Shown here: in pieces, positions 51,838 to 58,873 of the stretch
Position numbering within the stretch: position 1 is the stretch's first letter
Layout: the number at the start of each line of letters is the position of its first letter
Assembly (NCBI RefSeq): GCF_025630775.1
Contig: NZ_JAOSZE010000021.1
Coordinates: forward strand, 62,001 to 126,000
Direction: 5' to 3'
Source: Actinoplanes sp. KI2
Lineage (GTDB): Bacteria; Actinomycetota; Actinomycetes; Mycobacteriales; Micromonosporaceae
DNA length: 64,000 bases
Position numbers and translations under genes: made by a program
Notes under the pieces: model-generated
The model's database searches: none
What the model saw: only the letters and a program-made list of their open reading frames with translations
Told to the model about the DNA's origin: nothing

Positions 51838-51908
51838 GGGAGCTCCTCGTTGTCGTGGGCTCCCGAAGTACCCCGAGTTGATCGTGCAAAACCGGGTATT
51901 CGGGGATT

Positions 51909-52655
51909 GTGTTGATGGTCGGAACCTCTGGGTGGCAGTACCAGGACTGGCGCGGCGGCCTCTATCCGGAGAAGCTGCCGCAGCGGCTGTGGCTGGAGCA
52001 CTACGCGGAGAACTTCGGCACGGTCGAGGTGAACAACGCGTTCTACCGGCTGCCCGAGAGGTCCACCTTCGAGCAGTGGCGGGAGCGGACGCCGGCCGGC
52101 TTCGTGGTGGCGGTGAAGATGAGCCGTTACCTGACCCACGTGAAGCGGCTCAACGAGCCGGAGGAGCCGGTGCAGCGGTTCCTTTCCCGGGCCGAGGGGC
52201 TGGGCCGCAAGCTCGGCCCGGTGCTGATCCAGCTGCCGCCCTCCCTCCGGGGCGACCCGGACGCCCTCGAACGGACCCTCGCCGGGTTCCCGCCGCACGT
52301 CGAGGTGGTCGTCGAGCCCCGGCATCCGAGCTGGTTCACCGACGAGACGCGGGCGGTGCTGGAGAAGCACCGGGCGGCGCTGTGCTGGGCGGATCGGAAG
52401 GGACGGCCGCTCAACCCGCTGTGGCAGACCGCCGATTTCGGATATGTCCGGCTGCACGAGGGCCGGGCCCGGCCATGGCCGCGCTACGGCAGGGCGGCCC
52501 TGGCCCACTGGCTCGAACGGGCCGGGCGTTTTCCCCGTACGTACGTCTTCTTCAACAATGATCCCGGCGGCGCGGCGGTCGCGGATGCCACCGCCCTGGC
52601 CGCGCTGGCCCGCCGCCGAGGCGTCGAGGTCAGTCGGAGCCCAGCAGGTCGATGA
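51909..52655 (+). CDS. DUF72 family protein A
   Basis: The 248-residue TIM-barrel protein starts VGTSGWQYQDWRGGLYPEKL and has TVEVNNAFYRLPERSTFEQW and PAGFVVAVKMSRYLTH, the hallmark motifs of DUF72. The family has no established activity. Starts GTG 51909 and ATG 51915 are both possible; GGGG at 51902 is better spaced for the ATG. Its 3' end overlaps the 3' end of a second, convergent DUF72 gene by 26 bases. It diverges from the peptide-oxygenase operon. Confidence 0.92.
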   Translation: MLMVGTSGWQYQDWRGGLYPEKLPQRLWLEHYAENFGTVEVNNAFYRLPERSTFEQWRERTPAGFVVAVKMSRYLTHVKRLNEPEEPVQRFLSRAEGLGRKLGPVLIQLPPSLRGDPDALERTLAGFPPHVEVVVEPRHPSWFTDETRAVLEKHRAALCWADRKGRPLNPLWQTADFGYVRLHEGRARPWPRYGRAALAHWLERAGRFPRTYVFFNNDPGGAAVADATALAALARRRGVEVSRSPAGR

Positions 52656-53502
52656 GGGTGGACGCGTTGCGCTGGGCGTAGTCCGAGTAGCAGTTGTTCA
52701 TGAACACCTGCACGTGCCCCGACTTGTCGGACAGGTCGCGCAGCTTCGGCGCCCAGCTCGCCAGCTCGGCCGAGGAGTACTCGTAGCCGAACTTCTCGTG
52801 GATGTCCTTGCTGGTCCACTTGTCGGAGTGGCCGTGGAAACGCACCACCGCCAGGTCCGCGGTGGCCGCGACGACCGGCGGCACCGACGACCGGTGCCCC
52901 TGCGGCATGTCCACGCAGACGAACGGCAACGCGTGCGCGCGCAGGAAGTCCAGCGTCTCGGTCTGGTTCGCGCCCTCGAACCAGGACGCGTTGCGCAGCT
53001 CGAACACCGGCCGCAGCGGCTTGCACCGCTGCGCCACCTCGACCATGAAGTCCTTGTTCGAGCGCCGGATGCCGAACCAGGGCGGGAACTGGAAGAGCAC
53101 GGCGCCGAGCTTCCCGGCCTGGGCGAGCGGGTCCAGCGCCGTGAGAAAACGGCTCCAGATCTCCTCGTACGTCTGCGGTGCGAGATCCTGGGGATAGACG
53201 TTTTTCTTGTCCGTCTCCGGCCGGAGATCCTTGTAGATCGCGGACACCCGGGTGGGGTGTCCGGTCAGCAGGCTGAACGCCTTGATGTTGAAGACGAACC
53301 CCGCCGGCGTACGCTGCGCCCACAGTTTCGTGGTCTGCTCGTTCGGCGGGCCGTAGTAGGTCGCGTCGACCTCGACGATCGGGAACTGCCTGGCGTAATA
53401 GGCCAGCCGCTTCTCCGGCGTGTCGGCCGACGCCGGGTACCAGCCGGAGGCCAGCAGCGTCCGGTCCGTCCACGAGGCCGTGCCCACCTGGATCGTGCCC
53501 AT
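52630..53502 (-). CDS. DUF72 family protein B
   Basis: The 290-residue paralogue starts IQVGTASWTDRTLLASGWYP and continues IVEVDATYYGPPNEQTTKLW and PAGFVFNIKAFSLLTGHPT. It is longer than protein A, with extra loops (RPETDKKNVYPQDLAPQTYE), and the two belong to different DUF72 subgroups. The genes are tail-to-tail with overlapping coding ends, so each transcript is antisense to the other's end. ATG 53502 is the chosen start; no clear ribosome binding site is visible. Confidence 0.92.
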   Translation of the reverse strand: MGTIQVGTASWTDRTLLASGWYPASADTPEKRLAYYARQFPIVEVDATYYGPPNEQTTKLWAQRTPAGFVFNIKAFSLLTGHPTRVSAIYKDLRPETDKKNVYPQDLAPQTYEEIWSRFLTALDPLAQAGKLGAVLFQFPPWFGIRRSNKDFMVEVAQRCKPLRPVFELRNASWFEGANQTETLDFLRAHALPFVCVDMPQGHRSSVPPVVAATADLAVVRFHGHSDKWTSKDIHEKFGYEYSSAELASWAPKLRDLSDKSGHVQVFMNNCYSDYAQRNASTLIDLLGSD

Positions 53503-53568
53503 CCGATCACGCTAGCGCTGATACAGCGGGTCCGCCGCTGCGAGGCGGCGGACCCGTGATCGTCCGAT

Positions 53569-53985
53569 TCAGCCGGCCCGGCGCTCGCGGTTCTGCTTGC
53601 AGTTGACGCACGTGGTGGCCGAGGGGAAGACCTCGAGCCGCTCCACCGGGATCGGGTTCGAGCACCCCTCGCAGTTGCCGTAGGTGCCGTCGTCGAGCCG
53701 CTGCATGGCGTGCTCGGCCTGCGTCCGCCTGTCCAGCAGGGTACGCAGCAGCGACGTGGCGGCGTCGCGCTCGGCCGTCTTGGATCCGCTGTCGGCCTGG
53801 TCGTCGCCGGCCGCGTCACCGATCTCGACCAGCCGGAGCTTGTGGGACTCCGCGAGCGCCTCCTCGTACTCGGCGTTCGCGTCGTCGAACCGGCCCCGCA
53901 GGATGTCCCGGATCAGCTCGACCTCTTCCGCCGTCCGGCTCTTGGCGGCACCCTTGCCCGTGATCACCGCTCCATTGACGAGCAT
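53569..53985 (-). CDS. DksA/TraR-type zinc-finger protein
   Basis: The 138-residue protein has a helical coiled-coil N-terminal half (EEVELIRDILRGRFDDANAE and LRTLLDRRTQAEHAMQRLDD) and a C4 zinc finger: GNCEGCSNPIPVERLEVFPS then TTCVNCKQ. This is the DksA/TraR layout; such proteins bind the RNA polymerase secondary channel. ATG 53985 is preferred with GGGGGAG 4 bases upstream; GTG 53997 is possible. Actinobacterial members act as RNA-polymerase-binding or stress regulators; the precise role here is not known. Confidence 0.9.
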   Translation of the reverse strand: MLVNGAVITGKGAAKSRTAEEVELIRDILRGRFDDANAEYEEALAESHKLRLVEIGDAAGDDQADSGSKTAERDAATSLLRTLLDRRTQAEHAMQRLDDGTYGNCEGCSNPIPVERLEVFPSATTCVNCKQNRERRAG

Positions 53986-54151
53986 GCGCTCCCCCACCCT
54001 TCCTCTGCCCCTGCCGGCGGATCCCTCCAGGGGCCACCCATCGCACCGTGGGCGCCCTTGATACCCGCCGCCGGAGGTCCCAAACTGGCCCCTCCGCTAA
54101 AAAAGTAACCGGAGCATAACTGTCAGTGGTCGAGTCCGCTACAGACTCGCG

Positions 54152-54784
54152 TCACCAACGTTCCTCGACGCGGGCCGGACGCCTCGGGTCGTCGACCCGC
54201 AGCACCACGTCGGCGAAGGACGCCGGGGCGACCTCGGACGCGTACCGATCGAAGGCCGGCAAGGTCCACCGCAGCCCAGGTGGGGTGCGCCGGAGCAGGG
54301 CCGCCGGGGACATCTCCAGATGCACCGCGAAGTCGACGGCGAGGCCGCCGCCGAGCAGCAGCGGGCCGCTCACCAACAGCACCGACGCCGGGGCCAGCAG
54401 GTGGTAGGAATCACGCGCCGAGCGGTCCGTCTCCGCGTTCCAGAGCCGGGTCAGCACCCGGCCGTCGCCGCCCGGGCCGGCCCGGTCGAGGACCTCGCGG
54501 GCGAGGCCGGCCTCGTCGAACCAGCCCGCGTAGAACGAGTCGGGGTTCTCCCGCCCGAACTCCAGGCGCACCGACGCGGGGCGCAGGAAGTCGGCGGTGT
54601 CGATCCGCACGGCCGGACGCCCCCGTAGCCGCAGCGGGTCGACCAGGGCGTCGGCAAGGCGTCCCGGCTCGGCCGCCGCGGGCCCGTCGATGGCCACGCG
54701 GAGAAAACTGTCAGGTTCCCGACTCGCCAGCTCATCGGCCAGCTCCTCGACGAGGTTGCCGACGGACACCGGGCGGACGCGCAC
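54152..54784 (-). CDS. Uridine-kinase-like protein without the P-loop lysine
   Basis: The 210-residue protein follows the uridine kinase fold: LRVAIDGPAAAEPGRLADAL corresponds to the P-loop region, VRIDTADFLRPASVRLEFGR to the nucleoside-binding region and ASVLLVSGPLLL to the beta strand before the lid. The Walker A GK[S/T] is replaced by EPGR, so the residue that contacts ATP phosphates is missing. Actinobacterial homologues often carry such changes. It may bind nucleotides without kinase activity. It lies 10 bases downstream of the winged-helix regulator gene on the same strand. Confidence 0.85.
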   Translation of the reverse strand: MRVRPVSVGNLVEELADELASREPDSFLRVAIDGPAAAEPGRLADALVDPLRLRGRPAVRIDTADFLRPASVRLEFGRENPDSFYAGWFDEAGLAREVLDRAGPGGDGRVLTRLWNAETDRSARDSYHLLAPASVLLVSGPLLLGGGLAVDFAVHLEMSPAALLRRTPPGLRWTLPAFDRYASEVAPASFADVVLRVDDPRRPARVEERW

Positions 54785-54794
54785 GCCCGGAAGA

Positions 54795-55349
54795 CTACTC
54801 GCGGGGCTGCACCACGATCCGGGCGTCGTCCGAGAGGCGGTAGCCCACCCCGTACACGGTGGTGATCACCGGCAGGGTGGCGCCGAGCTTGAGGCGCAGC
54901 CGGCGGACGTGCACGTCGACGGTGCGCTCGCCGGTGTGCTCGTAGCCCCAGACGCCGGCCAGCAGCTGGCCGCGGGTGAACACCAGGCGGGGCCGCTCGG
55001 CCAGGAACAGCAGGAGATCGAACTCGAGCCGGGTCAGCGGCAGCGGCTCCCCGTCGAGCAGCACCTGACGGGTCCCGGTCAGCAGCCGCACCTCCGGGCC
55101 GGTGGGCTCGTCGCGCTCCAGCAGAGCGGTCGCGGCCGGCTCGACGGTGATCGTGCCCTGGCTGATCTCGACGAGCTCGCGGACTGCCTCGATCAGCTTG
55201 TGGGCCTGCGGCGAGAGAGTGTCGGTGGTGAGTGGGATGGCGACCGTGACGGTCAAAGCGGAGTCGGCGGGCCGGCGGAGTCCGGAGCTACCCCGCCCCG
55301 GACCTGTGGCATGGCGGTTGACACGAGGCGACAGCGCGCTTACCGGCAT
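54795..55349 (-). CDS. OmpR/PhoB-type winged-helix regulator without receiver domain
   Basis: The 184-residue protein has a C-terminal OmpR-type winged helix (LPLTRLEFDLLLFLAERPRL, VFTRGQLLAGVWGYEHTGER, TVDVHVRRLRLKLG) and a short N-terminal region of about 80 residues that is not a receiver (no phospho-acceptor Asp pattern). ATG 55349 has AGGGGG upstream. Tandem symmetric elements lie in the AT-rich region upstream. It may respond to something other than phosphorylation. Probably co-transcribed with the kinase-like gene. Confidence 0.9.
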   Translation of the reverse strand: MPVSALSPRVNRHATGPGRGSSGLRRPADSALTVTVAIPLTTDTLSPQAHKLIEAVRELVEISQGTITVEPAATALLERDEPTGPEVRLLTGTRQVLLDGEPLPLTRLEFDLLLFLAERPRLVFTRGQLLAGVWGYEHTGERTVDVHVRRLRLKLGATLPVITTVYGVGYRLSDDARIVVQPRE

Positions 55350-55681
55350 TGTGATAGAGCCCCCTGAAATTGCATGGTCGGTAACCGTATACGACCGATC
55401 ACCCTCCGTAAATTCGCGGTGAATAATTCCGCGACCGTTGTTGCCGGGTCAAGGCGGCAACCACACTGTGGGAAAATCGTTCCACATCGGCTTTGACCCA
55501 GCCAAATGCATTCTGGTAACGGCTTCTGTCAGTCTGTTTAAACGTTGCCGAACTGATCCGGTGACGTCCGTGCAGGCCACGAGGCATCGACGGGCAATAA
55601 TGAGATTATTGCCACACCACATTTCTTTGTGGAAGCAAAAATCCCGCGTGGCGCACACGGCGCCACGCGGGATCTTTCTCG
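55350..55681. promoter_or_regulatory. AT-richer 332-base regulatory gap
   Basis: This gap holds TCGCGG-N8-CCGCGA-like symmetry (CGCGG at 55415-55419, CCGCG at 55429-55433), a GTATAC centre at about 55387, and a 10-bp inverted pair GGGTCAAGGC (55446) / GCTTTGACCC (55490). GC drops to near one half around 55380-55620. No gene was found. It precedes the winged-helix gene and ends with the secA2 terminator. Confidence 0.5.
55641..55673 (-). terminator. Intrinsic terminator of secA2
   Basis: A perfect 14-bp stem (ATCCCGCGTGGCGC / GCGCCACGCGGGAT, 5-base loop) lies 9 bases past the secA2 stop, followed on the minus strand by TTTTT. Confidence 0.95.
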
Positions 55682-57973
55682 TCAGTTTCCGCCGGTCAGG
55701 CGGCGTCCCACCGCCGCAATCAACCGGTCCAGCTCGGAGCCGAACGGGTTGTCGTGCACCAAATACGTCCACGTCGCGCTGGGGCGGACGATCTCGGCGC
55801 GCTCCGGCTCCCAGCCCTCCGTGAGATCGGTCTGCTCGAAGGTCTCGATGGTGCGCGCCTCCACCTGGGTCAGCAGGTTCTGGAAGGCCGGAACGGCGGC
55901 CCGGTGGAATTCGTCCAGCGGGTCCAGCTTGCCCAGCGCGCGCAGATGCACGCCCTCCCGCACCTCCTGCAGCTCGGCCAGGTGCTCGGCCCAGAGCCGG
56001 TCCAGGTGGAAGAGTGCGATCGCCCGGGCCGCGTCGGAGAGCACGTCCTCGTCGGTCTCGTTCGCCTTCTCCGGCGAACGCTCGAGCAGCATGATGGCCG
56101 CGACCTCGGAGGTGAGCAGCCGCTCGCGCCGCTCGGCCAGCTGCAGCCGCTGCTGCTCGATGACCACGCTGTACCGCCAGGTGTTGCGGTGGATCTCGTG
56201 GTTCACGCCCTCGGCGACCCGCTGAGCGTGCTCGACCGCGTACTCCACCTGGTCGTCGTGCACGACGCCGTCCATGTCCATCCGCGGGGAGCGGGGCAGG
56301 ATGTCGCCGGCGTGCCGGACCACCAGCTCGTCCTCGAGGCTCACGAAGAAGACCGAGCCGCCCGGGTCGCCCTGCCGGCCCGCCCGGCCGCGGAGCTGGT
56401 CGTCGACGCGGCGGCTGTCGTGCCGGCCGGAGCCGATCACGAACAGGCCGCCGAGCTCGACCACCCGGTCGCGGTCCTTCTCGTCGCTGCCGCCCAGCCG
56501 GATGTCGACACCCCGGCCGGCCATCTGGGTGGAGACGGTGACCGCGCCTACCGCGCCGGCCTCCGCGATGATCACGGCCTCCTCGGCGTCGTTCTTCGCG
56601 TTCAGCACGTTCGACGGGATGCCGGCCGCGGCCAGCTGCTTGGCCAGCAGCTCGGACGCCTTCACGTCGAGGGTCCCGACGAGCACCGGGCGGCCCTTCT
56701 CGTGGGCGATCTGGATCTCCTCGACCAGGGCGCGGTCGCGGTCCTCGTGCACCGAGTAGATCCGGTCCGGCTCGTCCTCGCGGATGTTCTCCGTGTTCGG
56801 CGGGATCACCGCGACCTCGAGCTTGAAATACTCGCGCAGCTGCTCGCCGACGTGCACCGCGGTCGCGGTCATGCCGCACACCGTGGCGTACAGCGCGATG
56901 TAGGCCTGCACGGTGATCGTGTCCAGCACCTCGCCCTCGGCGGTGGCGCTCAGCCCCTCCTTCGCCTCCACGGCCGCCTGCAGGCCGTCCGGCCAGCGGC
57001 GGCGCTGGGCGACCCGGCCGCGCATCTCGTCGATCAGCTCGACGCCGCCGTTGCGGACGATGTAGTCGACGTCGCGGTGCAGCAGGGCGTGGGCGTGCAG
57101 GGCCACGTTGACCGCGGAGAGGTGCTCGACCTGGTCGTCGGCGTACAGGTCGATGCCGCCGAGCTTCTCCTCGATCAGCTTGAGGCCGGTGTCGGTCAGC
57201 GCAACGCTGCGGCCGTCCTCGGCGACCTCGTAGTCCTTGCCGGCGCGCAGGTCACGGACCAGCTCGGCGGCCTCGTGCACCGGGTCGGCCTCGGTGGTGA
57301 TCGAGCCGGCGAGGACCATCGGTACGCGAGCCTCGTCGATCAGGATCGAGTCGGCCTCGTCGACGATCGCGGTGGCCAGCTCGCGCTGCACCCGGTCCTC
57401 GACGTCGGTGACCAGTTGGTCGCGCAGGTAGTCGAAGCCGGCCTCGCTGACCGAGACGTACGTGACGTCGGCCAGGTAGGCCTCGGTGCGCTGCGCGGGG
57501 GTGCAGGACTCGGTGACCCAGCCGACCGAGAGGCCGAGCAGCTTGTAGACCGGCTCCATCCACTCGGCGTCGCGGCGGGCCAGGTAGTCGTTGACGGTCA
57601 GCACGTGCACCGGGCCGTGGCCGAGGCGGACGTGCCCGTATGCGGCGACGGTGGCGGTGAGCGTCTTGCCCTCGCCGGTGGCCATCTCGGCGACCTGGCC
57701 GGAGAGCAGCGCCATGGCACCGAGCAGCTGCACGTCGTACGGCCGCTGCTCGAGCGCACGCCACGCGGCCTCGCGCCCGATCGCGCAGATCTCGGTGAAA
57801 TCCTTCGCCTCGCCGGCCGCCGCGGTCAGCGCCTCGTCGTCGAGCTCGCGCAACGCCTCCTCACGAGCTTCGATCGCCGGCAGCCGCTTCCGGAACGGCG
57901 CCAGGTCGACCGTCGTGCCCGGACGCTGCAGAAACTTGCGGAACCGGCTCTTGAGCCGCGTCGACACACCCAT
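55682..57973 (-). CDS. secA2: Accessory translocase ATPase SecA2
   Basis: SecA-type ATPases drive protein export through SecYEG. At 763 residues this one is clearly shorter than housekeeping SecA1 (over 900) and lacks the long C-terminal zinc-binding tail, which marks it as SecA2. Walker A is EMATGEGKT (about residues 96-104), Walker B is IVDEADSILIDEA, and helicase motifs AGRQGDPGG and TVSTQMAGRGVDIRLGGSDE are present. ATG 57973 is preferred over TTG 57982. It is solitary, with no SecY2 or glycosylation genes nearby, as in mycobacteria. Substrates unknown. Confidence 0.93.
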   Translation of the reverse strand: MGVSTRLKSRFRKFLQRPGTTVDLAPFRKRLPAIEAREEALRELDDEALTAAAGEAKDFTEICAIGREAAWRALEQRPYDVQLLGAMALLSGQVAEMATGEGKTLTATVAAYGHVRLGHGPVHVLTVNDYLARRDAEWMEPVYKLLGLSVGWVTESCTPAQRTEAYLADVTYVSVSEAGFDYLRDQLVTDVEDRVQRELATAIVDEADSILIDEARVPMVLAGSITTEADPVHEAAELVRDLRAGKDYEVAEDGRSVALTDTGLKLIEEKLGGIDLYADDQVEHLSAVNVALHAHALLHRDVDYIVRNGGVELIDEMRGRVAQRRRWPDGLQAAVEAKEGLSATAEGEVLDTITVQAYIALYATVCGMTATAVHVGEQLREYFKLEVAVIPPNTENIREDEPDRIYSVHEDRDRALVEEIQIAHEKGRPVLVGTLDVKASELLAKQLAAAGIPSNVLNAKNDAEEAVIIAEAGAVGAVTVSTQMAGRGVDIRLGGSDEKDRDRVVELGGLFVIGSGRHDSRRVDDQLRGRAGRQGDPGGSVFFVSLEDELVVRHAGDILPRSPRMDMDGVVHDDQVEYAVEHAQRVAEGVNHEIHRNTWRYSVVIEQQRLQLAERRERLLTSEVAAIMLLERSPEKANETDEDVLSDAARAIALFHLDRLWAEHLAELQEVREGVHLRALGKLDPLDEFHRAAVPAFQNLLTQVEARTIETFEQTDLTEGWEPERAEIVRPSATWTYLVHDNPFGSELDRLIAAVGRRLTGGN

Positions 57974-58124
57974 GGCGCGCAACGGTACTTCATTTTGCTG
58001 AAAGGCGGGTCACGACACCAGCAGCCGAGCGGACGCCGCCACCTCAGGTCAGATGTTTAGCGCCGCCGGGGCGGGGAACCAGGATCTCACCATCTGATGG
58101 CTTGCGCACGGGGAGGAATCGGCG

Positions 58125-58859
58125 TTGCCCAGCCAGCTCGTGTGCCGGCCGGAGGGGAAACGGCCCGTGGCGGTGCTGCGGGTCAGCGGAACTCTCGACC
58201 CGGTCACCGGGGACGCGCTGCAGAACGCCGTCCGCCGCAGCCTCGCGAACGAGCCGACCGGCCTCCTGCTGGACGTCGCCGGCCTGCGCATCGGCGACCC
58301 GATCGGGCTCGGCGCCCTCGGCGAGGTGGTCGGACAGACCCGCGAGTGGCCCAGCGTGCCGATCGTCGTCTGCGGCGCCCCACCGGCCACCCGGCGCGCG
58401 ATCGAGGCCGCCCCCGGATGCGCCGGCCTGGTCTACTCGGCCGACTGCGAAGGGGCCCTCGCCGAGCTCCGGAAGGAGCCCGAGCCGCCCCGGATCCGCG
58501 CCCGGCTGCGGCCCGTGCCGGACGCCTGCCGCCAGGTGCGCCAACTGGTCACCCCGGCCTGCGAGGCGTGGCACCGGGCGGACCTCGCGGCCACCACCGC
58601 GCTGATCGCCACCGAACTGGTCGCCAACGTGGTGCGGCACGCGCACACGACGATGGAGTTCACCTTCGGGCTGCGCGCCGGGCGGCTCCGCATGGCGGTG
58701 CGGGACGGCAGCCGGCGGTTGCCCGAGCCGGCCCAACCGGGGCTGACGTCACCGGGCGGGCGGGGGTTGTGGCTGGTGCGCGATCTGACCGAGGCGTGGG
58801 GCGTCCTGCCGGTCAGCGACGGCAAGGTGGTGTGGACGCAGCTCGGGGCCGCGATGTAG
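58125..58859 (+). CDS. STAS-HATPase fusion (anti-sigma regulator-like)
   Basis: The 244-residue protein joins a STAS-like domain (about 10-110) to an RsbW-type HATPase_c domain (about 125-244). ATPase boxes are intact: N box TELVANVVRHAH, G1 AVRDGS and G2 GGRGLWLVRDL. In the STAS domain the usual DSSGL phospho-Ser motif is DPIGL, so the domain cannot be phosphorylated there. Start is TTG 58125, supported by GGGGAGGA 8 bases upstream. It probably controls a sigma factor by self-tethered partner switching; no sigma gene is adjacent. Divergent from secA2. Confidence 0.88.
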   Translation: MPSQLVCRPEGKRPVAVLRVSGTLDPVTGDALQNAVRRSLANEPTGLLLDVAGLRIGDPIGLGALGEVVGQTREWPSVPIVVCGAPPATRRAIEAAPGCAGLVYSADCEGALAELRKEPEPPRIRARLRPVPDACRQVRQLVTPACEAWHRADLAATTALIATELVANVVRHAHTTMEFTFGLRAGRLRMAVRDGSRRLPEPAQPGLTSPGGRGLWLVRDLTEAWGVLPVSDGKVVWTQLGAAM

Positions 58860-58873
58860 CGGAGCCGGCCGGG

